Below, piece after piece: positions 44,658-56,323 of a stretch of 64,000 bases of DNA (the first letter of the stretch is position 1; the number at the start of each line of letters is the position of its first letter). Source of the DNA: Diplodia intermedia (lineage: Eukaryota; Ascomycota; Dothideomycetes; Botryosphaeriales; Botryosphaeriaceae); contig JAKEKT010000083.1 of assembly GCA_021495925.1 (NCBI GenBank), forward strand, positions 99,433 to 163,432, given 5' to 3'. The position numbers were made by a program, and so were the translations under genes. The notes under the pieces were generated by a model. That model was not told the origin of the DNA. It ran no database searches and worked only from the letters and a program-made list of their open reading frames with translations.

Positions 44658-45280
44658 TCTCAACCGCGTGTTGCTGTGCTGCCCGGCCGGCATAGGGCTA
44701 CAATATGTAGCCGGTTCGGGACGATGGGGCATTGGGGCTGGGTCGGGGCAACTCTTGCTCCGCGTTGGGTCCGCACGCGGGGGCCGCGACAGGGAAGCTG
44801 CATGCTCCACCCGTTGCCTGCGGGCCGGAGCCGCTAGCCCGTTGCGGCAGGCGGGGACAGGTACCCACCATTGCGCCAGGCAGCGACCCGCACGCGCTGG
44901 CACATCAGCACTAGCGCATGCCGCTGCATGTCAGGCCTCGTCATTCAGGCCGACCCAGCGTGCCGGGCCGTACGTCCATCACGCACAAAGGAAGCTTGGC
45001 ATCCGGCACCCACTGCACTCCAGATCCGGAAGGGTGATGGATTCAATCCATCAACTGCAGCCCTCCAGAACCTCGCGATCGTCTGTCAGCCTGGGACTAG
45101 CCCTCTGAGACGCCCGCCACTCCGCTGACGACGTCAAGATGCTCGCAGCTCGGTGCAAGCTCGCTATCGCGCTGTGATGGCGAAATCAACATGCGGACAT
45201 ATAAAAGCGCGCCGTGGGAGCTCAGTGACCGAGTGCAAACCCACCACTATAGACTCAACTTGCACACACGCTCCATCACA
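44658..45280. promoter_or_regulatory. Bidirectional promoter, reductase and synthase
   Basis: 623 nt between divergent starts. It is GC-rich with several CGG/CCG-bearing palindromes (for example GCCGGC near 44692), which could bind a Zn2Cys6 regulator, but no factor gene was found to match. The synthase side has a TATA box. Confidence 0.45.
45200..45207 (+). promoter_or_regulatory. TATA box of the polyketide synthase
   Basis: TATAAAAG lies 73 nt upstream of the synthase ATG at 45281, a normal spacing for a fungal gene with a leader of about 45 nt. Confidence 0.5.
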
Positions 45281-48200
45281 ATGGCCCCCATCGCCCTCTC
45301 GCCTCCCTCGCAGGAGCACCTCCTCCACGCCGTCGAGGCCGAAAGGCTGCAGGAGACGATTGCAGCCGCGGGCAAGACGCTCGCTCCAGGGCAGCACTTT
45401 GAAGATGCGAGTGTCAGTGGAAGCAGCAGTGCGGCAGAGGAAGACCCCGTCTGCATTGTGGGAATGTGTGAGTTCCCAGCCCGGCAAACACTGAGCAGAC
45501 ACCAGCTCTGACCCACGCATCACAGCTTGCCGCCTCCCCGGCGGAGTCCGGTCTCCGTCAGATCTCTGGAACCTGCTCATCCAGAAGAGAACCGGGCAGT
45601 GCAAGGTACCCAAGGAGCGGTTCAACATCGATGCCTTCTACCACCCCGAGGGTGACCGGGCGGGCACAATGGACTCGGATGGAGGCTACTTCCTCCAGGA
45701 AGACGTGCGTCAGTTCGAGAACACCTTCTTCGGACTGAATAACTTGGAGGCGACGTACATGGATCCACAGCAGAGGAAGCTGCTCGAAGTCGTGTACGAG
45801 GCGTTCGAGAGCGCAGGCAAGTCCTTGGAGGATGTCTACGATGCCGACATCGGTGTCTATGTAGGCAACTTCACCGTGGATTTCCAAACCATGCAGTCCA
45901 GAGACCCCGACTACATGCACCGGTATGGTGCCACCGGAACCGGCACCGCGATCCTCTCAAACCGCGTGAGCCACGTGTTCAACCTCCACGGTCCCAGGTC
46001 AGTGCCCATTGGTTTGTCTGCAGGATCCAGTTACTAATGAGTCCAACAGCTTTACGCTCGACACGGCCTGCTCCTCCTCCATCTACTGCCTTCACAACGC
46101 CGTCTGCGCGATCGAAAACGGCGAGTGTGATGCGGCGGTGGTTGCGGGCTGCAACCTCGTGACCTCTCCCGAGCAGCACATCGGCACCAGCAAGGCCGGA
46201 GTTCTGTCCGCCACGTCGACGTGCCACACGTTTGATGCGTCGGCAGATGGCTACGGCCGCGCCGAAGGTGTCAGCGCGCTATATGTCAAGCGTCTCTCCA
46301 GCGCGTTAAGGGACAACGACAACATCCGTGCCGTCGTCCGTGGCACGGCCATCAACTCGTAAGCTCCGTCCACCCATTGCCGAGTGTATTCTAACGAACC
46401 ACTTCTTCAAGCAACGGCAAGACGCCCGGCATCACGCAGCCGAGCTCCAAGCTCCAGGAAGCCGTCATCCGCAAGGCCTACCGCAAGGCCGGCCTCGACT
46501 TCAAGGAGACCGACTACGTCGAATGCCACGGCACCGGCACTGCGGTCGGAGACCCCATTGAGGTGGAAGGCGTCGGCCGCTGCTTCGCCCGTAAAGATGC
46601 ACCGCCGCTTTTGATTGGCTCGGTAAGCTGTCTTCGAGTCCTTGTCTCTAAGTGACGGGCTGACTGATGCATGGAAGGTCAAAACCAACCTCGGGCACAG
46701 CGAGGCTGCGAGTGGCAACACGTCCGTGATCAAGGCAATCCTGGCTTTTGAGCATGGCGAGATCCCAGCCACCTACGGCATCACCAAGTTCAACCCTGGC
46801 TGTAAGTGAACTGTCCCTTGTTGCGGTCCATCTGACTGACCACCACGAAGTGAATCTGGAGAAGTGGAACATGAAGGTCGTCACCGAAGCCGAGAGGTGG
46901 CCGTCGCCAATCCGGCGGGCCAGCGTCAACTCGTTCGGCTACGGCGGCGCCAACGCCCATGCAATCCTCGAGTGCATCGACAGCTACATGCCGGGCTGGC
47001 GGGCGCAGCGTGCGGCCAAGACGCCGGCCGACAGGGGCAAGAATTTCGTGCTGCCCTTTTCGGCCCAGTCCAAGACGTCTCTGGAGGCGCGGGTGGAAGA
47101 TATGAAGAAGCAAGCTCATGCACGCGGCGTACATCACGACCTGGAGAATCTCTCCTTCATGCTCGCCAACCGCCGCAGCCACCTGCGCGAGCGTGGCTAC
47201 CTCATCACCAAGCCGGAAACTTCGCTGAGCGACATTGCTCCGCAGCAGCTTGTGGTCCCCAAGACGGCAACGCCGGCCAAGAGGCTACCCCTGGGCTTCG
47301 TCTTCACGGGCCAGGGCGCGCAGTACGCGGGCATGGCCAAGGAGCTGCTGCAAACGTACCCGGCGTTCCGCGACACGATCCGGTACCTGGACGGCGTGCT
47401 GAAGGCGCTGCCGGAGCACGCGCCGTCGTGGAGCCTGGAAGACACGATCCTCGAGCCCGCGGCCACGAGCCGCATCAACGAGGTGACGCGCAGCCAGCCG
47501 CTGTGCACGGCGGTGCAGGTGGGCATCGTCGACGTGCTGCGCAGCTGGGGCGTCATGCCCGCTGCCACCGTCGGCCACTCGTCGGGCGAGATCGGGGCGG
47601 CGTACGCGGCGGGCCTCCTGAGCGCCGCCCAGGCCATCATCGTCGCCTACTACCGCGGCGTCGCTGCTGGCAAGACAACTACCACCGGTACCATGCTCGC
47701 TGCCGGTATCGGGCCCGACGAGGCCGAGGATCTGATCCAGGCGAAGGCGTTGCAAGGCACTGTCGTCGTGGCCTGCGTCAACTCGCCGCAGAGCGTGACC
47801 CTCAGCGGCACCACTGCCGGCATCGAGACGCTGCTCGCCGAGCTGCAGGCCCAGAAGAAGTTCGCGCGCAAGCTGCAGACGGGCGGCCGGGCCTACCACT
47901 CGCACATGATGAAGGAGATTGGCCCGCTGTACGAGCAGCTGATGGCCAAGGGGCTACTCGGCGCACCCTCGCCCAGCCCCGCCGGCGACGTCCAGATGTT
48001 CTCGTCCGTCGGCCTGCGAGGCGAGGCGCTGCGGCTGTTCACTGCCGACTCGACGCGGCGCCTGGAGCCGGGCTACTGGCGGGCCAACCTCGAGAAGAGC
48101 GTGCAGTTCAGCCTGGCGCTGCACAACATGGCGTCCACCGGCAGCTATCACTTGGTCGAGATCGGGCCGCACGCCGCGCTGAAGGGCCCGCTGAGCCAGA

Positions 48201-51200
48201 TCCGGACCGCCCTGGGGCTCGCCGAGGCGGACCTGCCCTACAGCTCGACGCTGCTGCGCAACGAGGACGGCGACCGGTGCCTGAAGCAGCTCGCGGGCAC
48301 CCTGTTCCTGCACGGGCACCACGAGCTGGACTTCAGCGCCGTCAACGTCTACAGCCCGGCGAGCGTGACGGCCATCCCCGACCTGCCGCCGTACCGGTGG
48401 AACTACACGCAGCTGCTGTGGAGCGAGCCGCGGGCCAGCGTCGAGCTGCGCAACCGCCAGTTCGTGCGGCACGAGCTGCTGGGCGTGCGCCAGGTCGCCG
48501 GCAGCGGGCTCGACCACGCCTGGCGCAACCTGCTGCGGCCCGCCGAGGTGCCGTGGCTGCAGGACCACAAGCTCGAGACGCAGACCGTCTTCCCCGCCGC
48601 GGGCTACATGGCGGCCGCCGTCGAGGCGCTGTGCCAGGCCAAGGGGCTGCGCGCCGAGCACGAGCTGCCCCAAGCCGCCGCCTTCGAGTTCCGCAACGTC
48701 AACATCCTCAGCGCCCTCGTCGTGCACGAGGACAGCCGGGACGCCGAGCTGCACACATCGCTGGCGCCGCGCCGGCTGTCGACGGCCGCCGTGTCGGGCG
48801 TGTGGTTCGACTTCAGCATCTCGTCGTGGGAGGCCGGCGAGGCGACGCAGCACTGCGTCGGCAGCATCCGCCTGGACGACACTTCCCCCTCCCCTCCCTC
48901 CTCCGCGGGCTCCGTCACCGTCGACGACGCCGACTACGAGAAGTGGCCGATGGGCCCGTGGTACCAGAAGCTGGCGCAGGCCGGGCTCTGCTTCGGGCCC
49001 TCGTTCCAGTCCATCGGCAGCCTGCACACGCCGCGCGACCGCTCGACGCCCGCGGCCGTGTCCACGACAACAATACTGCAGCGCGTCAAGATGGCCGAGG
49101 CGTCGGCGCACCCGGGCACCTTCTACCCCGTCCACCCCCTCACCATCGACGCGTGCCTGCAGGCCGGCATCTTCGGCGGCACCGCCGGGCGGCTGGACGC
49201 CCTGCGCGCCCACCTGCCCGTCTTCATCGCCCGCTGCCGCATCGCCGCCGCTATTTCTTCCCCTACCGCTGTCGGGCAGACTGCCCGCATCCACTCGCGC
49301 ACCGTCGCCGACCGCTTCGGCTCGCAGACCGTCGACGCCACCCTGCGCGACCCCGCCTCGGGCGCCGTCGTCGTCGACCTCTCGGGCGCCCGGCTGGCGC
49401 TGTACTCGGGCATGGCGGCGGCCGAGACGAACGCAGAAGACCTGCTCGAGCTCGAGCGCCACCCGTGCCTGCGCGTGGCGTGGAAGCCCGACGTGCTGCG
49501 CGTCGACAGCGGCGCGGTGCCGGCCCTGGGCGCGCACTTGGCGCGCTTCGTTGCGGGCCGGGCGGACGCGCTGGATGAGCACGCTCCCGGTGTGGGCGTA
49601 GTGGCGGGGGTGTTGGATCTGCTGGGGCACCGCAACCCGAAGATGCGGGTGGTGGAGCTGAGTGGTGGTGGTGCGGCGAGTTGCGACTGCAAGCGCGGGC
49701 TCTGGCTCGACGACGTGCTGGACAAGCGCTCGGCGTTCCCGCGGTGCCGCGTCTGGCACCGCGCACAGGTGGATGGCAACTACAGCGGTGTCAGGGGCGT
49801 CGATGGGCAGGCGTTGAAGGGGCCGTACGACGTGCTGCTGCTTCCGGAGGTGAGTGATGATGTGCGGGCGGAGGAGTGCTGGGCTGACCCGTGTTTGTTG
49901 CAGGCGAATGGGACCGACAAGCTGTGGAAGCAATCTCCGGCGGCGCTGACTGGGCTTTTTGGAGACCAGGGCGTGGTCGTTGGACGCAGGTCGGAAGTGG
50001 CCGCCGAGACGCTGGCGAAGGCGGGCTTTAATGTCCTCGGGCTGCCCAACGACGTCATGCTCGCTGTTCCGCGCCTGGAGACGGATCAGTTTGAAGGCAG
50101 AGATGTTTTCTTGGTAGGTAATACGATGGCCAGAAATGGGACAGGCTGACTGAACTTGCAGGTTGGCGGTTCGTCCACATCAGCGCCGTTTGTGGAAGCG
50201 CTCAAGCGGACGCTGGGCTCCCGCACCAAACACTTCTCCCTCGCCGAGTTTGGCAACATCGACATCCCAGACAACGCCATCGTGGTGTCACTCCTGGAAC
50301 TGGAGAAGCCGTTCCTGGCAACCATGAGTCCGGAGGAAATGGATCTCCTTCGGCACTTCACCAACAAGGTCACGGATCTGGTGTGGCTTGTTGGCGCGGG
50401 AACGCTCGAGGGCGAGAACCCAGACTTGACGCTGGCCAGCGGGCTGTCGCGTGCCATTATGCTCGAGCAGCCTTCTTTACGCTTTTCCGTGCTCGACGTG
50501 GGCACGCTTGGTGCCACGACCCTGCTTGATGAGGCATGTATCGCAGTGCAGAAGGCGCTGGCGACATTTGACGAAACCGACGACAAGGAGTTTGTCCACC
50601 ATGACGGCCTGCTCCACATCAGCCGCTTTGTGCCCGACAACGGACTTAACACCCTCTTCCAGAGGCGCAGCCACGAGTCGGCGGTGCAGACGCCGCTGGA
50701 AGAAGCGGGCACCGCCCAGCTTGCCATCCAGAAGGTCGGCCTCATGGATACCATCTGCTTCGAAGAGCTCTCAGAGCCGCCGACCGCTCCTCCGGCGGGA
50801 TTTGTGGATATCGATATCAAGGCCATCAGCCTCAATGCAAAGGTAAAGTACTGCGTGTTCAAAGATGTAGGTCGAAAGTCACTGATCAGCCACCATTCAG
50901 GATGTCTATCTGCTCTCTGGAAAGGTCCAGACCAAGAACGGCACGTCTGGGTTGGAGTTTTCCGGCATCGTCAAAGCCGTTGGCGGCGACGTCGATGGGC
51001 TGCAGCCGGGCGACCGTGTGGTTGTCTTCGCGCCCAACTACAACCGCACGACCGAGCGCGTGCCGGCGTGGGCGTGCGAAAAGATGCTGCCGGAAGAGGA
51101 CTTCACCGTCATGTCTACACTCCCGGTCATCTACGTCACCGCGTTCTACGCCCTCCGCGACCGTGCACAACTGAGGAAAGGCGAGGTAAGTGCAGGCCCA

Positions 51201-53198
51201 CGACTCGCTCGCAGCAGCGCTGACACACGGCCAGAGCATCCTGATTCACTCGGGCGCCGGGGCTTTCGGCATGGCTGCCATCACCGTTGCCCAGCGCGCA
51301 GGGGCCACAGTGTACACGACAGTCAGCACCGAGGAGAAGGCGCAGCTGCTGGTGCGCGAGCTGGGGCTTAAGCGCGAGCACATCTTTCACTCGCGCGACG
51401 CCTCGTTCGTGGGCGAGGTGGGCGCGGCCACGGACGGGCGCGGCGTCGACGTCGTGCTCAACTCGCTGGTCGGCGACCTGATGCACGCCAGCTGGGAGTG
51501 CATCGCCAACTTCGGCCGCTTCGTCGAGGTGGGCAAGCGCGAGCTGATGGACGCGGGCAGGCTGGACCTGGCCATGTTCCAGCGCAACGCCACCTTCACT
51601 GCCTTCGATCTCACCGAGCTGTTCTGGCACGAGAACCAGTTCTACCGCGACATCTGGGCCGGGTAAGAAGGCCGACTCCCATCACGCTGCCACATCTGCT
51701 GACACGCTCACTGCAGCACACTCCGCGAGGTGCTGGCCCTGTACCGCGCAGGGCAGATTAAGCCGGTGCCCATCACCACCTTCGACGTTTCCGACATTAC
51801 TTAGGCCTACCGCCAATTCTCCGCCAAAGACCGCGTGGGTAAGATCGTCGTCTCCTTCGAGAATCCAAAGAGCACGATCCCGGTAAGACTCGCCGCGTCG
51901 CCCGTACCGTTGAACTGAACGTGGACTGACATGGAACACAGCTCGTGCCCGCCAAACACGCCGCCACCTTCTCCCCGGACAAATCGTACCTGCTGATCGG
52001 CTGCCTGGGCGGGCTGGGCCGCAGCCTGAGCAAGTGGATGATGGGCCGCGGGGCGCGCCACTTCACCTTCCTCGGCCGGTCCGGCACCGACAAGCAGAGC
52101 GCGCGCGAGCTGGTCGACCGGCTCGAGGCGGCGGGGGCCAGCGTCACGGTGGTGCGAGGCGACGTGGTCGACGCGGAGGCGGTACAGGCTGCCGTCGACG
52201 CGTGCACACGGCCGGTCGGGGGCGTGGTGCAGGCGGCCATGGGGCTGCACGAGGCGCTCTTCGCGACGATGCCGCACGCGGCGTGGCACACGGGCATCCA
52301 GCCCAAGTGGCGCGGCACGTGGAACCTGCACCGGGCGCTCGAGCGGGACGGGGCGGACGCGGCGCTCGACTTCTTCCTCATGACGTCGTCAGTATCGGGC
52401 AGCGTGGGCACGGCGACGGAGAGCAACTACTGCGCCGCCAACGGCTTCCTCGACGCCTTCGCGCGCTGGCGCCGCGCCCACGGCAAGCCCGCGACGTCGG
52501 TCGGGCTGGGCATGATCTCCGAGGTCGGCTACCTGCACGAGAACCCCGAGATCGAGGCGCTGCTGCTGCGCAAGGGCATCCAGCCGCTCACCGAGCACGA
52601 GTTCCTGCAGGTCGTCGACATGGCCCTGGCCGACCCCGACGCCGTCAAGCCGCAGTGCCCCCCCGGCGTCGACCAGCCGCTCGCCGCCGCCCACATCCTC
52701 ACCGGGCTCGAGCCGTTCGGCATGCGCGAGCTGATGCGCAAGGGCTTCGACATCAACAACGGCACGCTGCAGGACCCGCGCAGCCTGCTGCTGGGCGCCT
52801 CGCTCGAGGCCGGCAGCGAGGACGGCCAGGCAGAGGCGTCCGGCACCGCCGCGTCCGCCGCCGCCGCCGCCGCCTGGACCGCGGGGCTCCAGCCGGGCGT
52901 GGCCAAGGCGCTGGCGGCCGAGGCGGACGCGGGCTCGCTGGAGGCGGCGGTCGACCGGCTGGTGCGCAAGCGCTTCTCCAACCTCATCCTCATCCCCCTC
53001 GACGCCATCGACGACGCCCGCCCGCTGGCCCAGTACGGCATGGACAGCATGATCGCCGCCGAGTTCCGCACCTGGTTCTGGTCCGTCTTCAAGGTCGACG
53101 TGCCGTTCCTGGACATTTTGAGCCAGACCAACTCGCTCAAGGGGCTCGGCGGCTTCGTCGAGCGGAAGCTGAAGGAGAGCGTTGCTGCGGCGGCTTAG
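45281..53198 (+). CDS. Highly reducing polyketide synthase with internal TAG
   Basis: Iterative type I synthase, eleven exons, 2460 codons if the internal stop is ignored. KS about 45.45-46.98 kb, with active Cys in DTACSSS (46069-46071), HGTGT and NLGHSEAA. AT about 47.28-48.4 kb with GHSSGE. DH about 48.47-49.43 kb (DHKLETQTVFPAAGY and TIDACLQAG). A degenerate methyltransferase-like stretch follows at about 49.6-50.1 kb. ER about 50.7-51.88 kb with IHSGAGAFGMAA. KR about 51.95-52.6 kb (LIGCLGGLGRSL, and the catalytic region ESNYCAAN). ACP at about 53.0 kb with GMDSM. At 51802-51804, between VSDIT and AYRQFS in the ER, codon 2016 is TAG where relatives have Gln. As read, the product would lose the end of ER, the whole KR and the ACP and so be inactive. 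Confidence 0.88.
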
Positions 53199-54569
53199 AT
53201 TGGACTGACGGAATCGCTCGTCCCTTCGTTGGATGGTTTGCGGGTTTTTATAGAGTCGCCGACGGAAAACTTGGATAGAAATTGAAAATCATTCTTGGGT
53301 AAAAAGATGAGCCGTGAGGTAAAGTAGAAATAATCATGACTCGGCGTGACTAGTACTAGTGTAGGCGCCGTTCTTTTTCCCCGACGGAGCGGAGGCAGCG
53401 CACGGTAAGCGGAGAAGAGCCGAAGGTCCGTAGCGGCGGCGACGTATGGAGTAGCGGGCCTATCGACGCGTGGCTGGGAAGTTACGTTTATTAAGGCCAA
53501 AGAAAATTTGGAGTTTGTATGAGACTCAGCGATAAGAAATTATATACCTCTATTACTTAAGTTGGAAAAGACGTGGGATAATCTTGTATAGATAACGCGA
53601 TTTCTCCCACGCCATCTCTATACTTAGCCGTATTTTTAGGTTGTGGCCATGAGATGCTTAACTATATGTGCCATGTTCTCGACGTGCTTTCCAACGGCGC
53701 TGCCGAGGGGAGGAGGGAGGGTCGTCCCTGAATACGACAACGCGGAGCCGCAACACATCAACGGAGCCACTCCCTCCGGCCTGGGGTGGGCCGAGTCGAA
53801 TAATGTGGAGTTGACTAGTCAGTATATACTCCGTAAGGCCGCTGCCAAGGAATGGCCGGAGCGTGGGTGGTTTGGTGGTGATTTGCATCTGGAGAGTGCG
53901 AGATGTTCAGTTGACCGGATGCTAGCTTCGTGCAGACGCACTCGGCTGCCGTCTCCATTATATGTGTGAATGATGACTAATATCTCAGTGACGGTTTCGA
54001 TCTTGGCGAGAGAGGGCCGGGAGGGTGCTCGTATCATGTACATGCGTAAGGCAAGCGCACCTGACTCGCCAGCTCCGACGCACGAGCGGGGATGGCACCG
54101 GTGGCCTCACTGCGTTATCACCGTCGAGGAGCAATCTGCCAGTACGAGAAAGTAGTGCACCGGTCCGAGTGTCGCGTAACGAGTCAAATCACTTTTTTCT
54201 CAGAGTCGGGCAAGGTCGGCGCACTGTCTGCCACATTATTCGTACATTAATAGCTCATGCGCACGCTACACGTATCTCCTCCAGACCACTCTACCGTTGC
54301 ACCAACCACAACCAGCCGTTCCAGGCTACGGTTGATACGGGCGTGGGTCGCGCCACAAGCGCCCTTCGCAACGACTCGACCAGGCGACTAGAGAGCCCAA
54401 GGAGTAGTCTACAGTTCGCTGTTAGAAAATAGCCATCGCACCTCTTCACATCTCGTCCATGAAGCCTTGCCGGCCTTTACTTTGGTTTTTCTTTTCTCTG
54501 CGAGCATAGCATCTAGATCGACCCGGACGATCATTCTTAATACTCCCTGTATAGGGCCCTGGGGTCGTC
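53199..54569. other. Gene-poor spacer after the synthase
   Basis: 1.37 kb with no domain-bearing frame. The part from 53480 to 53640 is AT-rich. Open frames at 53643-53969 and 54025-54432 have no recognisable features. It separates the synthase from the receptor gene. Confidence 0.4.
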
Positions 54570-56231
54570 ATGAAACGGGTCTGGGCAATGCCGGTCGTGA
54601 TCGCCGTGCTTTTCCAATCGGCGTACGCTACCAGCTCTCAGACTGGCTTGGAGCTCCCCGCATGTGCCGTAGGTACCCGTTATACATGTATGCCTTGGGC
54701 TTAGCCTTGTCTCCATGCACTAATCAAGAGACCAGACCCGTTGCCATGATGCTACTCTAGAGCTGCCCATCTGCCCGGCCGAGGATGTCGTGTGTCCTTG
54801 CACCAGCGAAATCTTTACCCAACAATATCGGTCGTGCCTAGACACCAACTGCACGGTGCGAGATCACCTAAGTGCGATCGCCGCGAGCTCGTGAACCCAC
54901 GAAAGGATCGAAGCAGCTGACAGATCGATAGCTGCACTCAACGTGACCGCCACCGCGTGTGGATACGAGGTCAGAGACAAGTCATCCATTTTCAGCTGGG
55001 TTTCCGGAGTCGGTGCAGCGTTGTGTTACGTTGCAACTGCACTACGGCTCTACACTCGATACTTCATCAGTGAAGGCGGATTGCAACTGGATGATTGGGC
55101 CAGCGTTGCCACCGCGGTATGATAGAGAGCCTCTTCGAATGCTCTCATGTCTAACGCCTTGTGGCAGGCAGTTTTGGCCCCTTTGACCGCCGATTCCTTT
55201 TACTGTAGGTTCTTACTCACTCTGGAAAGATTTACGCCTGACTCTCATCATTCAGTGACCAAATACGGGTTCGGAAAAGACGTGTGGACTATTCCTTTCC
55301 AACACATCACAAACGGCCTCTGGGTATGCATGCAAAGAGCCCTACCTGCTGACACAACAGGCGCTGACCGGCACTAGGTATTCTACATACAGGAACACCT
55401 CTACGTTTTGTGCACCACCCTCGTCAAGGTCTCGCTGCTGCTATTCTACCTCCGAATCTTCCCCGATGCCGGTTTCCGCAAGGTTGTGTGGGGCACGCTT
55501 GTCCTCACCCTCTGCTTCGGGACCGGCGGCATATTGGTCTTCGCATTCCAATGCACTCCCATCAACCATGCATGGCACGGCTGGGACGACGGGCACCCGG
55601 GATCGTGCGTGAACTTGGGCATATTCGTGCTGACGTGCGCGACGCTCAACATCGTGCTGGACTTCTGGGTCATCGTTCTGCCCATCCCAGGCATCTTGAA
55701 GCTGCAGTCATCCATCCGCACGAAGCTACAGATCGTCACCATGTTCTGCACCGGGTTTTTGTAAGTTCCGCAGTGCAACATAGCTGTTGGACACGGCCTG
55801 ACTGTAGCAGCGTCACCGGAGTCAGCATCTACCGCGCAGTGATGGTCAGGAAATTCGCAACCAAAAACCCCACATGTACGTCTTCCGCTTCCCCGTGGGC
55901 GTTGCCTACCTCCTTCTGACAATCGACAGGGGACTACTTTGACGGGGGCTACTGGTCGATGATCGAGATAGATGTCAGCATCATCTGCAACTGCATGCCC
56001 GCCATACGCAAACTCCTCGGACATGTCACCCCGAAACTGTTCGGGTCCACACAGGAGGCCACCACCGAGGGACCTTCAAGGACCGCTGGTAGAAGCGCAC
56101 GAAAGACGCGCGGATTTCACTCTTTTGGGGGATCTGCGCCGGAAACAGAGAGTGTCATGCAGCTGCTCGACATCGAGTCGAGGCCCGCTGTGAGTCTCAG
56201 ATCGCCAAGGGAGCCGGAGCGATCGAGGTAA
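54570..56231 (+). CDS. CFEM-containing PTH11-like receptor, possible frame slip
   Basis: Predicted plasma-membrane receptor. The first exon starts MKRVWAMPVVIAVLFQSAYA, a signal peptide, and ends in LPACA, the usual opening of a CFEM domain. The CFEM domain continues with PCLHALIKRPDP and ICPAEDVVCPCTSEIFTQQY, then CLDTNCTVRDHL. The rhodopsin-like membrane part follows: LQLDDWASVATA, LTKYGFGKDVWTIPFQHIT, KVSLLLFYLRIFPDAGFRK, NIVLDFWVIVLPIPGILKL and the end of helix 7 near IEIDVSIICNCMPAIRKLL. A polar cytoplasmic tail ends at 56231. Several short introns are needed (about 54851, 55117, 55205, 55325, 55764, 55880). Two weak points: the first intron would be only 36 nt, and one extra T near 54741 shifts frame inside CFEM. 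PTH11-like receptors sense surface and host cues. Confidence 0.7.
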
Positions 56232-56323
56232 CGGAGTCAAAATACGCCGGAAATGATTATAGACACTACTTGGCGTTTGCATTTTGTTTTGATGGTTTTA
56301 GGAACTATAGACTACCTATGCTC

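Noticed and set aside
46864..49933. Open frames of 904 codons (+, other frame) and 659 codons (-) across the synthase
   Set aside because: Both are Arg/Ala/Gly- or Val/Asp-rich shadows of the KS-AT-DH exon; no domain in either.
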